22,652 bases of DNA from Methanobrevibacter sp. (GCA_017646885.1 JAGCLR010000032.1:1-22652), one strand, 5' to 3'; counted from the stretch's first letter, positions 15,848 through 22,252 are shown. Notes: generated by a model from the letters alone, not told the origin. A program made the numbers and translations.

Positions 15848-16035
15848 AGAAGAAAATCACCTTATACATTGGACTCAGTCCTTTCGTTTAAAACTAGCCA
15901 TTTAGTTTAGTGTTTGGCCCTAACACCAAACATACAGTTACTTGGCGGCTAACCAAGCCAGGATTCGCACTCTTTTTGTTAAGCGGGCTTATCACCTATA
16001 TCCCCAACTGATGACCCGATTTAATGAGCTTAACC
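15848..16035 (-). ncRNA. structured leader or ncRNA between tRNA-Leu and the small basic protein gene
   Basis: No protein candidate. Successive stems on the minus strand: GTTAAGC with GCTTAAC just after tRNA-Leu; CTTGG/CCAAG around 15940-15960; a 7-bp TGTTTGG/CCAAACA hairpin (about 15911-15933); AAACTA/TAGTTT; and GGACT/AGTCC. A fragment GTGCGAATCC followed by GCCA resembles a tRNA 3' end, but I cannot fold a tRNA. It could be a 5' leader of the small protein mRNA or a separate RNA. Confidence 0.4.
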
Positions 16036-16039
16036 TCAA

Positions 16040-16126
16040 TGGTAGGGGAGACCGGAGTCGAACCGGCACGCCATTGCTGGCAACGGATTTTAAGTCCGTG
16101 GCGTCTACCTATTCCGCCACTCCCCC
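16040..16126 (-). tRNA. tRNA-Leu (UAA)
   Basis: 87 nt with long variable arm (class II): acceptor GGGGGAG/CTCCCCT, anticodon loop CTTAAAA, T-loop TTCGACT, discriminator A, encoded CCA. It reads UUA, abundant in this AT-rich genome. Confidence 0.96.
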
Positions 16127-16131
16127 ATATC

Positions 16132-16180
16132 GCAAGACTTGTTAACGGTTATCAGTCCGTTGAATTGATAAGAGTCTTGC
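16132..16180 (-). other. 8-bp leader stem before tRNA-Leu
   Basis: GCAAGACT (minus strand) pairs with AGTCTTGC, enclosing an inner CGG-type 5-bp stem (AACGG/CCGTT). It separates the promoter from the tRNA 5' end and may aid processing. The AAGACTT/AAGTCTT word recurs several times in this tRNA block. Confidence 0.5.
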
Positions 16181-16206
16181 TGTACAAGTCTTTAGCTTAT
16201 ATAAAT

Positions 16207-16235
16207 ATTATAACATATTTTTTTTGAAATGTCAA
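16207..16235 (-). promoter_or_regulatory. consensus sigma70 promoter of the tRNA-Leu unit
   Basis: TTGACA (16230-16235), 17 bases, TATAAT (16207-16212): both boxes match consensus exactly. It probably drives tRNA-Leu, the small basic protein, tRNA-Gly, the ornate RNA, tRNA-Lys and the methyltransferase/nuclease pair, since no other promoter of this type lies between. Confidence 0.85.
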
Positions 16236-16271
16236 ATTTTTTCTTGAGAGGAGACAAGACTTATTTTTTTT

Positions 16272-16371
16272 CTGTCCATTGGGTTTAACCACTTCCCTAT
16301 CTCCCCGTATATGGTGGGGAGAGCGAGGATTCGAACCTGCGCAGCACTTGAGCGATGGATTTACAGTCCAT
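16272..16371 (-). tRNA. circularly permuted tRNA-Tyr-like gene (3' half precedes 5' half)
   Basis: On the minus strand a tRNA-Tyr 3' part comes first (16371-16312): anticodon arm ATGGA-CTGTAAA-TCCAT (anticodon GUA), long variable arm, T-loop TTCGAAT, acceptor TCTCCCC, A, CCA. After five bases a 5' part follows (16306-16272): GGGGAGA-TA-GGGAAGTGGTTAAACCC-A-ATGGAC. Its acceptor pairs with the first part over 7 bp, and its D-arm is that of a Tyr tRNA. Both parts carry ATGGAC, the overlap expected after tandem duplication. The T stem has a bulged C. AAGACTT (16384-16390) and AAGTCTT (16256-16262) flank the unit and could bring its ends together. It may instead be a decayed tandem duplicate; an intact tRNA-Tyr lies at 22064-22149. 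Confidence 0.55.
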
Positions 16372-16411
16372 ATATTGCTGTTAAAGTCTTTTTCCTTTAC
16401 CTTACATATAT

Positions 16412-16440
16412 ATTATATCATAATTTTTTATAAAAATCAA
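16412..16440 (-). promoter_or_regulatory. sigma70-type promoter driving the permuted tRNA-Tyr-like gene
   Basis: TTGATT (16435-16440), 17 bases, TATAAT (16412-16417) on the minus strand, about 25 bases before the flanking AAGACTT word. A dedicated promoter argues the gene is expressed. Confidence 0.8.
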
Positions 16441-16451
16441 ATATAATATTT

Positions 16452-16526
16452 TGGCGGGGGAGGTGAGATTCGAACTCACTCACAACGGTTTTAGAGACCG
16501 CCGCGCTACCGATACGCTACTCCCCA
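16452..16526 (-). tRNA. amber suppressor tRNA (CUA), Gln type
   Basis: 75 nt. The anticodon arm is GCGGT-CTCTAAA-ACCGT, giving anticodon CUA at 16494-16492, which reads UAG. D-arm GCG/CGC with an AACGGTA-type loop of the tRNA-Gln size, T-arm GTGAG-TTCGAAT-CTCAC, encoded CCA. Bases 1 and 72 (T and C) do not pair and base 73 is G: unpaired or weak 1-72 with G73 are tRNA-Gln identity features. This agrees with TAG falling on a conserved Gln in the NeuB-like protein. It has its own promoter. Confidence 0.92.
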
Positions 16527-16571
16527 GTATTTGTTAAGGGAAAAATTTCTCTTTCCCTTAACTATATAAAT

Positions 16572-16600
16572 ATTATAACATATTTTTTAATAAAAATCAA
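16572..16600 (-). promoter_or_regulatory. sigma70-type promoter of the suppressor tRNA
   Basis: TTGATT (16595-16600), 17 bases, TATAAT (16572-16577) on the minus strand. The -10 box is 46 bases from the tRNA 5' end, and the promoter partly overlaps the stop codon of the upstream small gene. Confidence 0.8.
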
Positions 16601-16778
16601 ATTCGATTTTTTGTTGTCGCTCAACTTTTCGCTTAGTATTTTGCTTTTCGGCAATATATTGTTTAGCTACTTTACAATTTCCGCAAGCGTTCTTTTTCTT
16701 ACAAAACCAACAGCCATCAACATCATACCAAAAATGCCAAGGCGGCTGAGGCTTTACTTTTCTTTTGGCTTTACCCAT
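16587..16778 (-). CDS. small basic Cys-containing protein, possible zinc ribbon
   Basis: 63 aa, starting at the ATG at 16778 that overlaps the TAA of the preceding gene (TAATG). Highly basic (MGKAKRKVKPQ). CWFCKKKNACGNCKVAKQYI gives two CxxC pairs spaced like a small zinc finger, and the C-terminal helix is charged. I do not recognise a family; nucleic-acid binding is a reasonable guess. It immediately precedes the suppressor tRNA promoter. Confidence 0.7.
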   Translation of the reverse strand: MGKAKRKVKPQPPWHFWYDVDGCWFCKKKNACGNCKVAKQYIAEKQNTKRKVERQQKIEFDFY

Positions 16779-17113
16779 TACCAATCATTTTTTCTTTTGG
16801 AATTATTTCCAGAAGAACCAGTATATTCAAATTCTTCATCATCCATAGAAATTTGCCGTTTAAGTTCAGAAACCTTGTAATTTATATGGCGCATATAGTT
16901 TCCAGACTTATATCTGCGCTTGCCTTTGTTGCGAGTTTTCGCAGAGCACATTGGACAATCACAGTGGATTTTATTTTTAGAGTATTGATGGAGATTGTCA
17001 TAATATGGATGTTCAGGAGACTCATGATAAATCTCTTTAGCGATACGACGTTTTCTCAGTGCTTTTCTTTTGGAAACGTCTCTATTATAGGCAGAAGAGT
17101 TTCTTTTTTCCAT
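16778..17113 (-). CDS. small basic phage protein with CxCxxC motif
   Basis: 111 aa, start at 17113 behind AAGGAGGT. The N-terminus is basic (NRDVSKRKALRKRRIAKEIY); YYDNLHQYSKNKIHCDCPMC places a CDCPMC motif centrally, followed by KTRNKGKRRYKSGNYMRH. I recognise the NLHQYSKxKIHCxCPMC pattern from other Firmicute phages without a known function. It lies after the terminator of the Cys-rich gene, so expression needs read-through or an unrecognised promoter. Confidence 0.75.
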   Translation of the reverse strand: MEKRNSSAYNRDVSKRKALRKRRIAKEIYHESPEHPYYDNLHQYSKNKIHCDCPMCSAKTRNKGKRRYKSGNYMRHINYKVSELKRQISMDDEEFEYTGSSGNNSKRKNDW

Positions 17114-17133
17114 ATAAATACCTCCTTAAAAAT

Positions 17134-17179
17134 TTGAAGGGGGTGAGACCTGGGGTTTAAACCCAGGCAACCCCTTCAA
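17134..17179 (-). terminator. terminator of the radical SAM operon
   Basis: A two-part hairpin: outer stem 17134-17142 with 17171-17179, inner stem 17149-17154 with 17162-17167, followed by a TTTTT run on the minus strand. It lies 20 bases after the TAA of the Cys-rich gene. Confidence 0.85.
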
Positions 17180-17198
17180 TAGTTAAATATTTTAATAA

Positions 17199-17951
17199 TT
17201 ACTAGGACTAGGTTCCACTTTCTGTAGTGTTGTTCGGGCAGGAGCAGTTAGTAGGACAGTTACAAGGATTGCCACAGGGACATCCACAACTACAACTACA
17301 TCCACAACTACAACTACAGCCACAATTACAACTGCAGGCACACGTACAATTACAGTTACATGGAGTTAAGGTAGTTTGATCACTATTACACATATCACAA
17401 ACAGATGAATCAAATTTAGCTAGATTATAAGCATCTTGGATAGCATTTGCTACTGTGACAGTAATTAACTAATCGACTGCAACTTGATCATAAGAAGCGC
17501 CTTTGAAATGAGTTAATTTTGAATTAACTTGATTATAAAGAGAGGCTGTTTGAGAATGTGGGTAACCAATCCCCGCAGTAACAGACGTTCCAGAAGAACT
17601 TTGTTGAGATAAGCGGCCCACTCCTTCAGCAGTTTCAATTTTATCAATTAAAGAATCCCAAAAATCAGCACTCCATTTTTCATGAATAAAATCATCTACC
17701 ATAACGGTAGTTCCAGGATAGCTGCCTACATCAGCATGATTTTTAATAAATTGACCCATTTTTAAACAAACAGTTTGAGCCATATTACAAGTTGAATTAC
17801 AAGAAGCCGCACATGGATGAGGATATTCATCGGAAGAGCAAGCAGTATTGGTTGATCCTTTGCTTGTACATAAAGAGTCTTTATGCTAAGCAACATAGCA
17901 AGTGGTACAATATTCTTTTTTATCTAAGCATGAAGGATAATAAGTTGGCAT
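17199..17951 (-). CDS. Cys-rich protein with CxC-repeat tail; candidate substrate of the adjacent radical SAM enzymes
   Basis: 250 aa with TAGs at codons 22, 161, 248 and 250, so it breaks into fragments under the standard code. The ATG at 17951 overlaps the TAA of the radical SAM gene (TAATG), behind GGAGGG. Residues 1-62 hold nine Cys (8, 15, 18, 28, 38, 47, 51, 55, 62). About 63-184 is a Cys-free, probably helical domain. From Cys198 to Cys226 every second residue is Cys (15 in a row, with N, T, A, S, G or P between), then Cys 230, 232, 236 and 238. The end is TESGT-Q-S-Q then TAA at 17199. About 30 Cys in total. Position directly after two SPASM radical SAM genes suggests a modified substrate (thioether or similar); a metal-binding or disulfide-rich virion protein is the alternative. 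I know no close relative. Confidence 0.8.
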
Positions 17952-19129
17952 TAAAATACCCTCCATTTTCCATCATATTCAAAACTATTTAAATATGATT
18001 TATAGGCTGTAGAATTGGGACAGATATCATTTGCCACAGATAATAATTTTATTGCCCCTTTATAACATACTTTATTAACAGCGCATTCTAAATAATCAAA
18101 ATCAAAGAAACGACCACTATTCATATATGATAATTGAGGGCAACAATGTAAAGCACAATATTCGAAAGCAGGGCATTCAGCATCTCTGTCACAGATTTTT
18201 TCGTGACATAAATATTGAAAATTTAATTGAGCTTCTACTTCATCTAATGTTTTAAAGTCACTGCCGCTAAAACAATTCATATCTGTTTTTTCTGGATTGT
18301 ATAAAGTAGTTAAAGTTCGATTATTAAATAATTGGCATGGTAAATTTTTTGATGAAAAAGATTTTCTTGCCATTAAATAAGTAATAATTTTATCAAGTTC
18401 TAATACTCTTGGAAGAGCTTGATTTTGAGCGTATCCTATAATAATATCTTGAATAATTAAATCCAATTGTTCTGATAAAATTGCGGTGTAATTATCATTC
18501 CAATATACTAATTCTTTGTCTTTAGGAATTTCTCTATCTGGTCTGCTTTCAAAATCTAAAATAAAAGAAAAATATTTAAAACCTAAATCAGCAGCATTAA
18601 GATACATTTCATGCAACAAATCAACATATCTGGGATGGACAATCATTTTATAAGGAGTGTTTGGAAAATAGAATAAAATAGAAGGAAGGATTTCTTTTAA
18701 TCTTTTATAATAGCCAGTGTGATAAGGAGAAGCAATAACTGGTCTTAAATAGTTAGTTAATTTTTCATTACCATCAACAGATAATACTAATGAAGTTCTG
18801 TAATTTGCTAAAAACTCAAGAATTTCATCTGTTAATAAATATCCACAAGTGTTAAAAGCATATTGAAATCTTTGTCCATATAATTCAATAATTTCCTTAA
18901 TCCAATCCCAATATAAAAAGGGCTCTCCTCCAGAAAATAATAATCTGGTTTCAATGATTTCTGGATTATCTTCTTTATCAAATTCTTCAACTAAAGAAAA
19001 AATTTGTTCTTTGGTCATTGGAGGAGATTTACTAAAGCCAGAATCATTCTTTAAATCGCAATATCGACAATTTAAAGGACAGGCTTCTGTAAAAATAATA
19101 GTTCTTACTTTAATACGTTTTTCATCCAC
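17951..19129 (-). CDS. radical SAM/SPASM-type enzyme 2
   Basis: 392 aa. The CxxxCxxC cluster is in TEACPLNCRYCDLKND (Cys 17, 21, 24), with LLFSGGEPFLYWDW as the GGEP AdoMet motif. The C-terminal ~90 residues are Cys-rich: NCFSGSDF, CHEKICDRDAECPAFEYCAL, HCCPQL and ECAVNKVC, consistent with SPASM-type auxiliary clusters. SPASM enzymes commonly modify ribosomal peptides or proteins (thioether, C-C crosslinks, sulfatase maturation). The GTG at 19129 follows a GGAGGGGG site inside the end of the preceding gene (8-base overlap); frames opening further upstream would run deep into that gene. It is followed directly by the Cys-rich protein gene. Confidence 0.88.
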   Translation of the reverse strand: MDEKRIKVRTIIFTEACPLNCRYCDLKNDSGFSKSPPMTKEQIFSLVEEFDKEDNPEIIETRLLFSGGEPFLYWDWIKEIIELYGQRFQYAFNTCGYLLTDEILEFLANYRTSLVLSVDGNEKLTNYLRPVIASPYHTGYYKRLKEILPSILFYFPNTPYKMIVHPRYVDLLHEMYLNAADLGFKYFSFILDFESRPDREIPKDKELVYWNDNYTAILSEQLDLIIQDIIIGYAQNQALPRVLELDKIITYLMARKSFSSKNLPCQLFNNRTLTTLYNPEKTDMNCFSGSDFKTLDEVEAQLNFQYLCHEKICDRDAECPAFEYCALHCCPQLSYMNSGRFFDFDYLECAVNKVCYKGAIKLLSVANDICPNSTAYKSYLNSFEYDGKWRVF

Positions 19130-20351
19130 AACACTGACCCCCTCCAGAAAAATAATTTCTAATATTATCTTTATAGCTATGAGCGCATAAATAATGTAGT
19201 CTATTTGCGACTTGATTAGACATTCTTGTAAAGACACAGTGAGGAGAAGACAAAGCAAAGTTTAAATCTTCTAACCTAGAAGGACACAAGTCAGATACGC
19301 AATTTAATTGGATTTTTTCGCTACATCCTTTATCACAAGAAATATTATTAACTTTTTCAAAATAATCAATTAAAAAGGCTTTATGAATATTTTTATCAAT
19401 TCCACTATCTAAGTCGCCTAAAATAATAGTAGGATGAGAAATTTTTTCTTGGCAGGGCACAATTTTACCATCTGGAGTAATAGCACATCCAGTTGTGCCT
19501 AATCCGCATCTCATAATAGTATTATTAAATTTTAAGTTATTTTCAATAGCTAAATTTGTTTTATTAAAATCGCTATTTAATGGGTCTACCATAATAGGAA
19601 TTTTCCCTTTCATTAGAGCTTTATAAATATATAACCCAATCTTTTTAAATTGAGCCAATAACTCTTTTTCTTCTTCTTTATCCCAAATTTCAAATTCATT
19701 AGGACAAAATACAATTTTTTTAAATCCTAATTCTTCTGCCATTAAAACAGTGTCATAAAGGTAAGGAATAGAAGCTTTAGTTAAAGTACTTCTCATTACT
19801 ACATTAGGATATCTTAATAAAAGATAGGGGATATTTTTTAAAACTTCATTAAAAGAATTGCTTCTTTGCTTATTTTGAACTGAGGGAATACCATCGAATG
19901 ATAATAAAATATTGATTTTATTCTTATAGAAAAAATCAACTACATTTTCATCTAATAGAACTCCATTGGTGGTAATACCGAATTCAATTTCTTTTCCATA
20001 TTTTTCTACCAATGGTTTGATTAAATCTTTATATCTTAATAATGGTTCTCCACCAAAAAAATTAACCATTGGCTTACCTGAAATGTTCTTTTTTTGTCTA
20101 TTTGTTTTTACCCATTCAATAGCCTTTTCAGCAACAGATAAAGGCATATCCATTGGATTTTGCTCAACAAAACAATAAGAACAATTTAAATTACATCTAT
20201 TTGTTACTCCAAGTAACAAAGAAATTGGTTGAGAATGTTCATAGTAATTATATGAGAAAGAAGTAATAGCAGAATATTTTTCTTTCATTGTATTAAAAGC
20301 TTCTCTACGAACTTCTTCATTACACCCTTCACAAAGATTACAATTAGACAT
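19122..20351 (-). CDS. radical SAM/SPASM-type enzyme 1
   Basis: 409 aa. MSNCNLCEGCNEEVRREAF at the N-terminus has three Cys. The core cluster is NRCNLNCSYCFVEQNP (Cys 53, 57, 60), with VNFFGGEPLLRY as the GGEP motif. The SPASM-like end contains MRCGLGTTGCAITPDGKIVP, CDKGCSEKIQLNC and CPSRLE. The protein ends FSGGGQCCG, an unusual Gly/Cys tail. I chose the ATG at 20351 because it is seven bases after AAAGGG; the ATG six bases earlier is too close to that site. The gene overlaps both neighbours. It is related to but clearly distinct from the second enzyme, so the two may act in sequence or as a pair. Confidence 0.88.
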   Translation of the reverse strand: MSNCNLCEGCNEEVRREAFNTMKEKYSAITSFSYNYYEHSQPISLLLGVTNRCNLNCSYCFVEQNPMDMPLSVAEKAIEWVKTNRQKKNISGKPMVNFFGGEPLLRYKDLIKPLVEKYGKEIEFGITTNGVLLDENVVDFFYKNKINILLSFDGIPSVQNKQRSNSFNEVLKNIPYLLLRYPNVVMRSTLTKASIPYLYDTVLMAEELGFKKIVFCPNEFEIWDKEEEKELLAQFKKIGLYIYKALMKGKIPIMVDPLNSDFNKTNLAIENNLKFNNTIMRCGLGTTGCAITPDGKIVPCQEKISHPTIILGDLDSGIDKNIHKAFLIDYFEKVNNISCDKGCSEKIQLNCVSDLCPSRLEDLNFALSSPHCVFTRMSNQVANRLHYLCAHSYKDNIRNYFSGGGQCCG

Positions 20352-20353
20352 AT

Positions 20354-20998
20354 TCATTCCCTTTCTATATATTTCTTATAAAAATTTTTGAAAAAATCTT
20401 GAATTTTTTCTTTTTCTGAAGACATTAATAAATTATAATCATAATCTTTACTTGACCAATATTTTGTAAATCCACCAAAATGAATAAGTTCTCCAGAAAA
20501 ACAAATTTCAGTATAAGGATAATATAAGATTTTCAAAATTTGCTCATCATCTTCAACATAATTAGTAGCATTATACCATAAAATTCTTTTAAACTCTTCT
20601 CTATCGGGTCTAACTAAAAACATACCTCCATGAGGATGTAAATCATGAGGGCCTCTAGGGGAATATAATAGATTTCCTTTAAAAGACAAATTAAAATTAT
20701 GGTCTAAATTATCTAGAGGAAAAAGATCTGCATCTAAAAAAATTACACGGTCATATTCTAATAAATTAAATACCTAAAATTTATTAATTGTATCAGCAAA
20801 ATGACTCGTATTATCTAAAAATTGTAAATGTGTAATTTTAATTAGATTTAAATTTTTCATTTTTTCTACATTAACATTATTTGTATATAAAACAAGTAAT
20901 GGATATTTAGCTTTAAGAAATTTTAATCTTGCGGCTAAATTTAAAGCTCCGTCAATATAATAATTATCAGTTACTAAAGTGGCGTAAGCGCATTTCAT
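20354..20998 (-). CDS. GT8-like (glycogenin-type) glycosyltransferase, amber-interrupted
   Basis: 214 aa with one TAG (codon 75, 20774-20776). Under the standard code it splits into 74- and ~111-aa pieces. MKCAYATLVTDNYYIDGALN, then FLKAKYPLLVLYTNN, is the GT8 nucleotide-sugar-binding start. NKF-Q-VFNLLEYDRVIFLDADLF holds the DxD metal-binding motif (Asp89, Asp91) in the place typical of GT8. HPHGGMFLVRPDREEF follows. GT8 enzymes transfer a sugar from a nucleotide sugar. Here the acceptor may be the Cys-rich protein two genes on, or a surface glycan. Start behind AGGAGG; the stop TGA overlaps the radical SAM start region. Confidence 0.85.
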
Positions 20999-21018
20999 AT
21001 AATTTCCTCCTCTAAATT

Positions 21019-21111
21019 TGGCGGCGAGGAAGGGATTTGAACCCTTGGACGGCTATTAACCGCCGACGGTTTTCAAGACCGTTGCAATAAACCGGACTCT
21101 GCCACCTCGCC
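21019..21111 (-). tRNA. tRNA-Ser (UGA)
   Basis: 93 nt, class II with a long variable arm (CGGCGG/CCGTCC region): acceptor GGCGAGG/CCTCGCC, anticodon loop CTTGAAA, T-loop TTCAAAT, discriminator G, encoded CCA. It lies inside the operon between the first gene and the glycosyltransferase, so it must be cut out of the mRNA. Confidence 0.96.
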
Positions 21112-21116
21112 ATAAA

Positions 21117-21132
21117 GGGCGATTAATCGCCC
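21117..21132 (-). other. short palindromic hairpin before tRNA-Ser
   Basis: GGGCGA-TTAA-TCGCCC, a 6-bp stem with a 4-base loop, between the stop of the preceding gene and the tRNA. No T-run follows, so a processing or mRNA-stability role is more likely than termination. Confidence 0.5.
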
Positions 21133-21138
21133 TGGATA

Positions 21139-21489
21139 TTAATACTTTTCAATTAGCTTTTCCAGCTCAGCACGAGCTTCATCAACCTGGTCATCAGCAT
21201 CCATAAAATACTGCTTCATGCGGTCAAAATACTCGGTAGCCTGGTCTGCTTCGATAGAAGCCTGAATATACTTATTGCCAGCGCGCATCTTACGCTTTTC
21301 AGCAATCTTCAAATTACAACGAGCTGCAGCAAGCTTCTTGCCCTTTTCAATGTTAAATTCGTCACGAGGGTCACACTTAGCATAACCCTTAACAGTTTTG
21401 CCAGCATAAGTAGATGCTGCCACGATGGTCATACCGCCATTATCATTCTTAAACTGATAATACTTATACTTATCCAGAGAATACTTCAT
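21139..21489 (-). CDS. hypothetical phage protein, first gene of the radical SAM operon
   Basis: 116 aa. The N-terminus (MKYSLDKYKYYQFKNDNGGM, TIVAASTYAGKTVKGYAKCD) looks beta-rich. The C-terminal half is a charged helix (ADQATEYFDRMKQYFMDADD, then EARAELEKLIEKY) that could form a coiled coil. I do not recognise a defined family, though the start resembles other phage proteins. It lies directly behind a strong promoter and shares its transcript with tRNA-Ser and the modification genes. Confidence 0.7.
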   Translation of the reverse strand: MKYSLDKYKYYQFKNDNGGMTIVAASTYAGKTVKGYAKCDPRDEFNIEKGKKLAAARCNLKIAEKRKMRAGNKYIQASIEADQATEYFDRMKQYFMDADDQVDEARAELEKLIEKY

Positions 21490-21548
21490 AATTTAATACA
21501 CCTTTTTCTCAATATTTATTTATATAAGCTTTCTTAACTTATATAAAT

Positions 21549-21577
21549 ATTATAACATAAATTTTTAAAATAGTCAA
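21549..21577 (-). promoter_or_regulatory. sigma70-type promoter of the radical SAM operon
   Basis: TTGACT (21572-21577), 17 bases, TATAAT (21549-21554) on the minus strand. It is the only promoter of this set between 22652 and 17134, so it probably drives the hypothetical protein, tRNA-Ser, the GT8, both radical SAM and the Cys-rich genes. Confidence 0.8.
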
Positions 21578-21583
21578 ATTTTG

Positions 21584-21661
21584 TATGAAAATTAGTTAGG
21601 CTTATTTTTATTTTGACTTTTCGGCTCTTTTGGCTGTGGCCGGGCGGACCAGATAAAAAAG
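21584..21661. repeat. shared terminator-to-promoter element, copy 2
   Basis: Similar to 10271-10350: TTTTTCTTTTTT, ATCTGGTCCGCCCGG, a CGGC/GCCG hairpin (21622-21625 with 21639-21642), then an AT-rich hairpin around CCTAA, just upstream of the promoter (minus-strand order). Stem sequences differ from copy 1 while pairing is kept. Confidence 0.6.
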
Positions 21662-22063
21662 AAAAATGCTATGTATAAAAACATCAACAGACCCTACACC
21701 GTCAATCGCTGACTTTCGTCGCCTTGACGCCTCGCCTCACCACAATAAGTAATAAGATGTACTTACCTCGGCTCTGTTTTATTTTTTATACATAGCACTT
21801 ACCTAAACAAAGACCCCAGTTCATTGCGGCCCGTTATTTGTAGCTAACAGTCGGCTACTTCTCTGAATAGGATTTAATTCTAATTACATTTCATGTGCCG
21901 CATCAACCATATAATAATTTCTCTTACTACAACTTAGAGGCTCTTTCGTTACCCCACACGGCACACATTATTACCCTTTTGTGTGCGACCACCAAGTTTC
22001 TAATGCCGTCTCCAGGTGGGTAATTTTTTAGTTGATAAAAAGGAAAAATTACCAAATTTCCCT
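21655..22063 (-). ncRNA. large structured RNA downstream of tRNA-Tyr, ending in a long terminal stem
   Basis: No credible gene in about 400 bases. A perfect 15-bp stem (21667-21681 with 21783-21797) closes a domain that also pairs 21686-21691 with 21773-21778, 21700-21705 with 21724-21729, and forms a GAC-GAAA-GTC hairpin at 21711-21720. The closing stem is followed by TTTTTCTTTTTT on the minus strand, so the RNA probably ends here. Upstream are a 10-bp hairpin at about 22019-22053, a GTAGC/GCTAC hairpin, and CGCACAC/GTGTGCG and TGTGCCG/CGGCACA alternatives. A ROOL/GOLLD-type or new ornate RNA is suspected. Confidence 0.6.
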
Positions 22064-22149
22064 TGGTAGGGGAGGTGGGATTCGAACCCACTCAGCAAAA
22101 CGCGACGGATTTACAGTCCGCCCCGACTCTCCAACTTCGGCGCTCCCCT
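22064..22149 (-). tRNA. tRNA-Tyr (GUA)
   Basis: 86 nt class II tRNA in normal order: acceptor AGGGGAG/CTCCCCT, D-arm CCG/CGG, anticodon arm GCGGA-CTGTAAA-TCCGT, T-arm GTGGG-TTCGAAT-CCCAC, discriminator A, encoded CCA. Confidence 0.95.
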
Positions 22150-22252
22150 ATATAAATCGGTTTAGGTGGAAGCAAACCGAAAAACTCCACTTCTCTGTAT
22201 TTTTTTAATTGGTGTTCAGTTTCACCTCTATTGGAACTTCCATCTTGTTCCT
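22150..22252 (-). ncRNA. hairpin-rich spacer between two tRNA genes
   Basis: Three successive hairpins on the minus strand: GGAAC/GTTCC, GGTG/CACC and CGGTTT/AAACCG. There is no protein candidate: an ORF here overlaps both tRNAs. It may be part of one large RNA with the flanking structured regions. Confidence 0.4.

Noticed and set aside
16272..16371. Group I intron explanation for the split tRNA-Tyr-like sequence
   Set aside because: Too little sequence surrounds the halves to hold an intron core, and the halves are in reversed order rather than interrupted.
17199..17340. CRISPR array or short tandem DNA repeat at the CxC region
   Set aside because: The repetition is at the protein level (alternating Cys codons) with irregular partners, inside one open frame. 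No repeat-spacer pattern exists in the window.
20354..20998. Frameshift or two separate genes for the GT8-like sequence
   Set aside because: The two pieces are in the same frame, separated only by TAG. The reading continues straight into the DxD motif, so recoding explains it without a frameshift.
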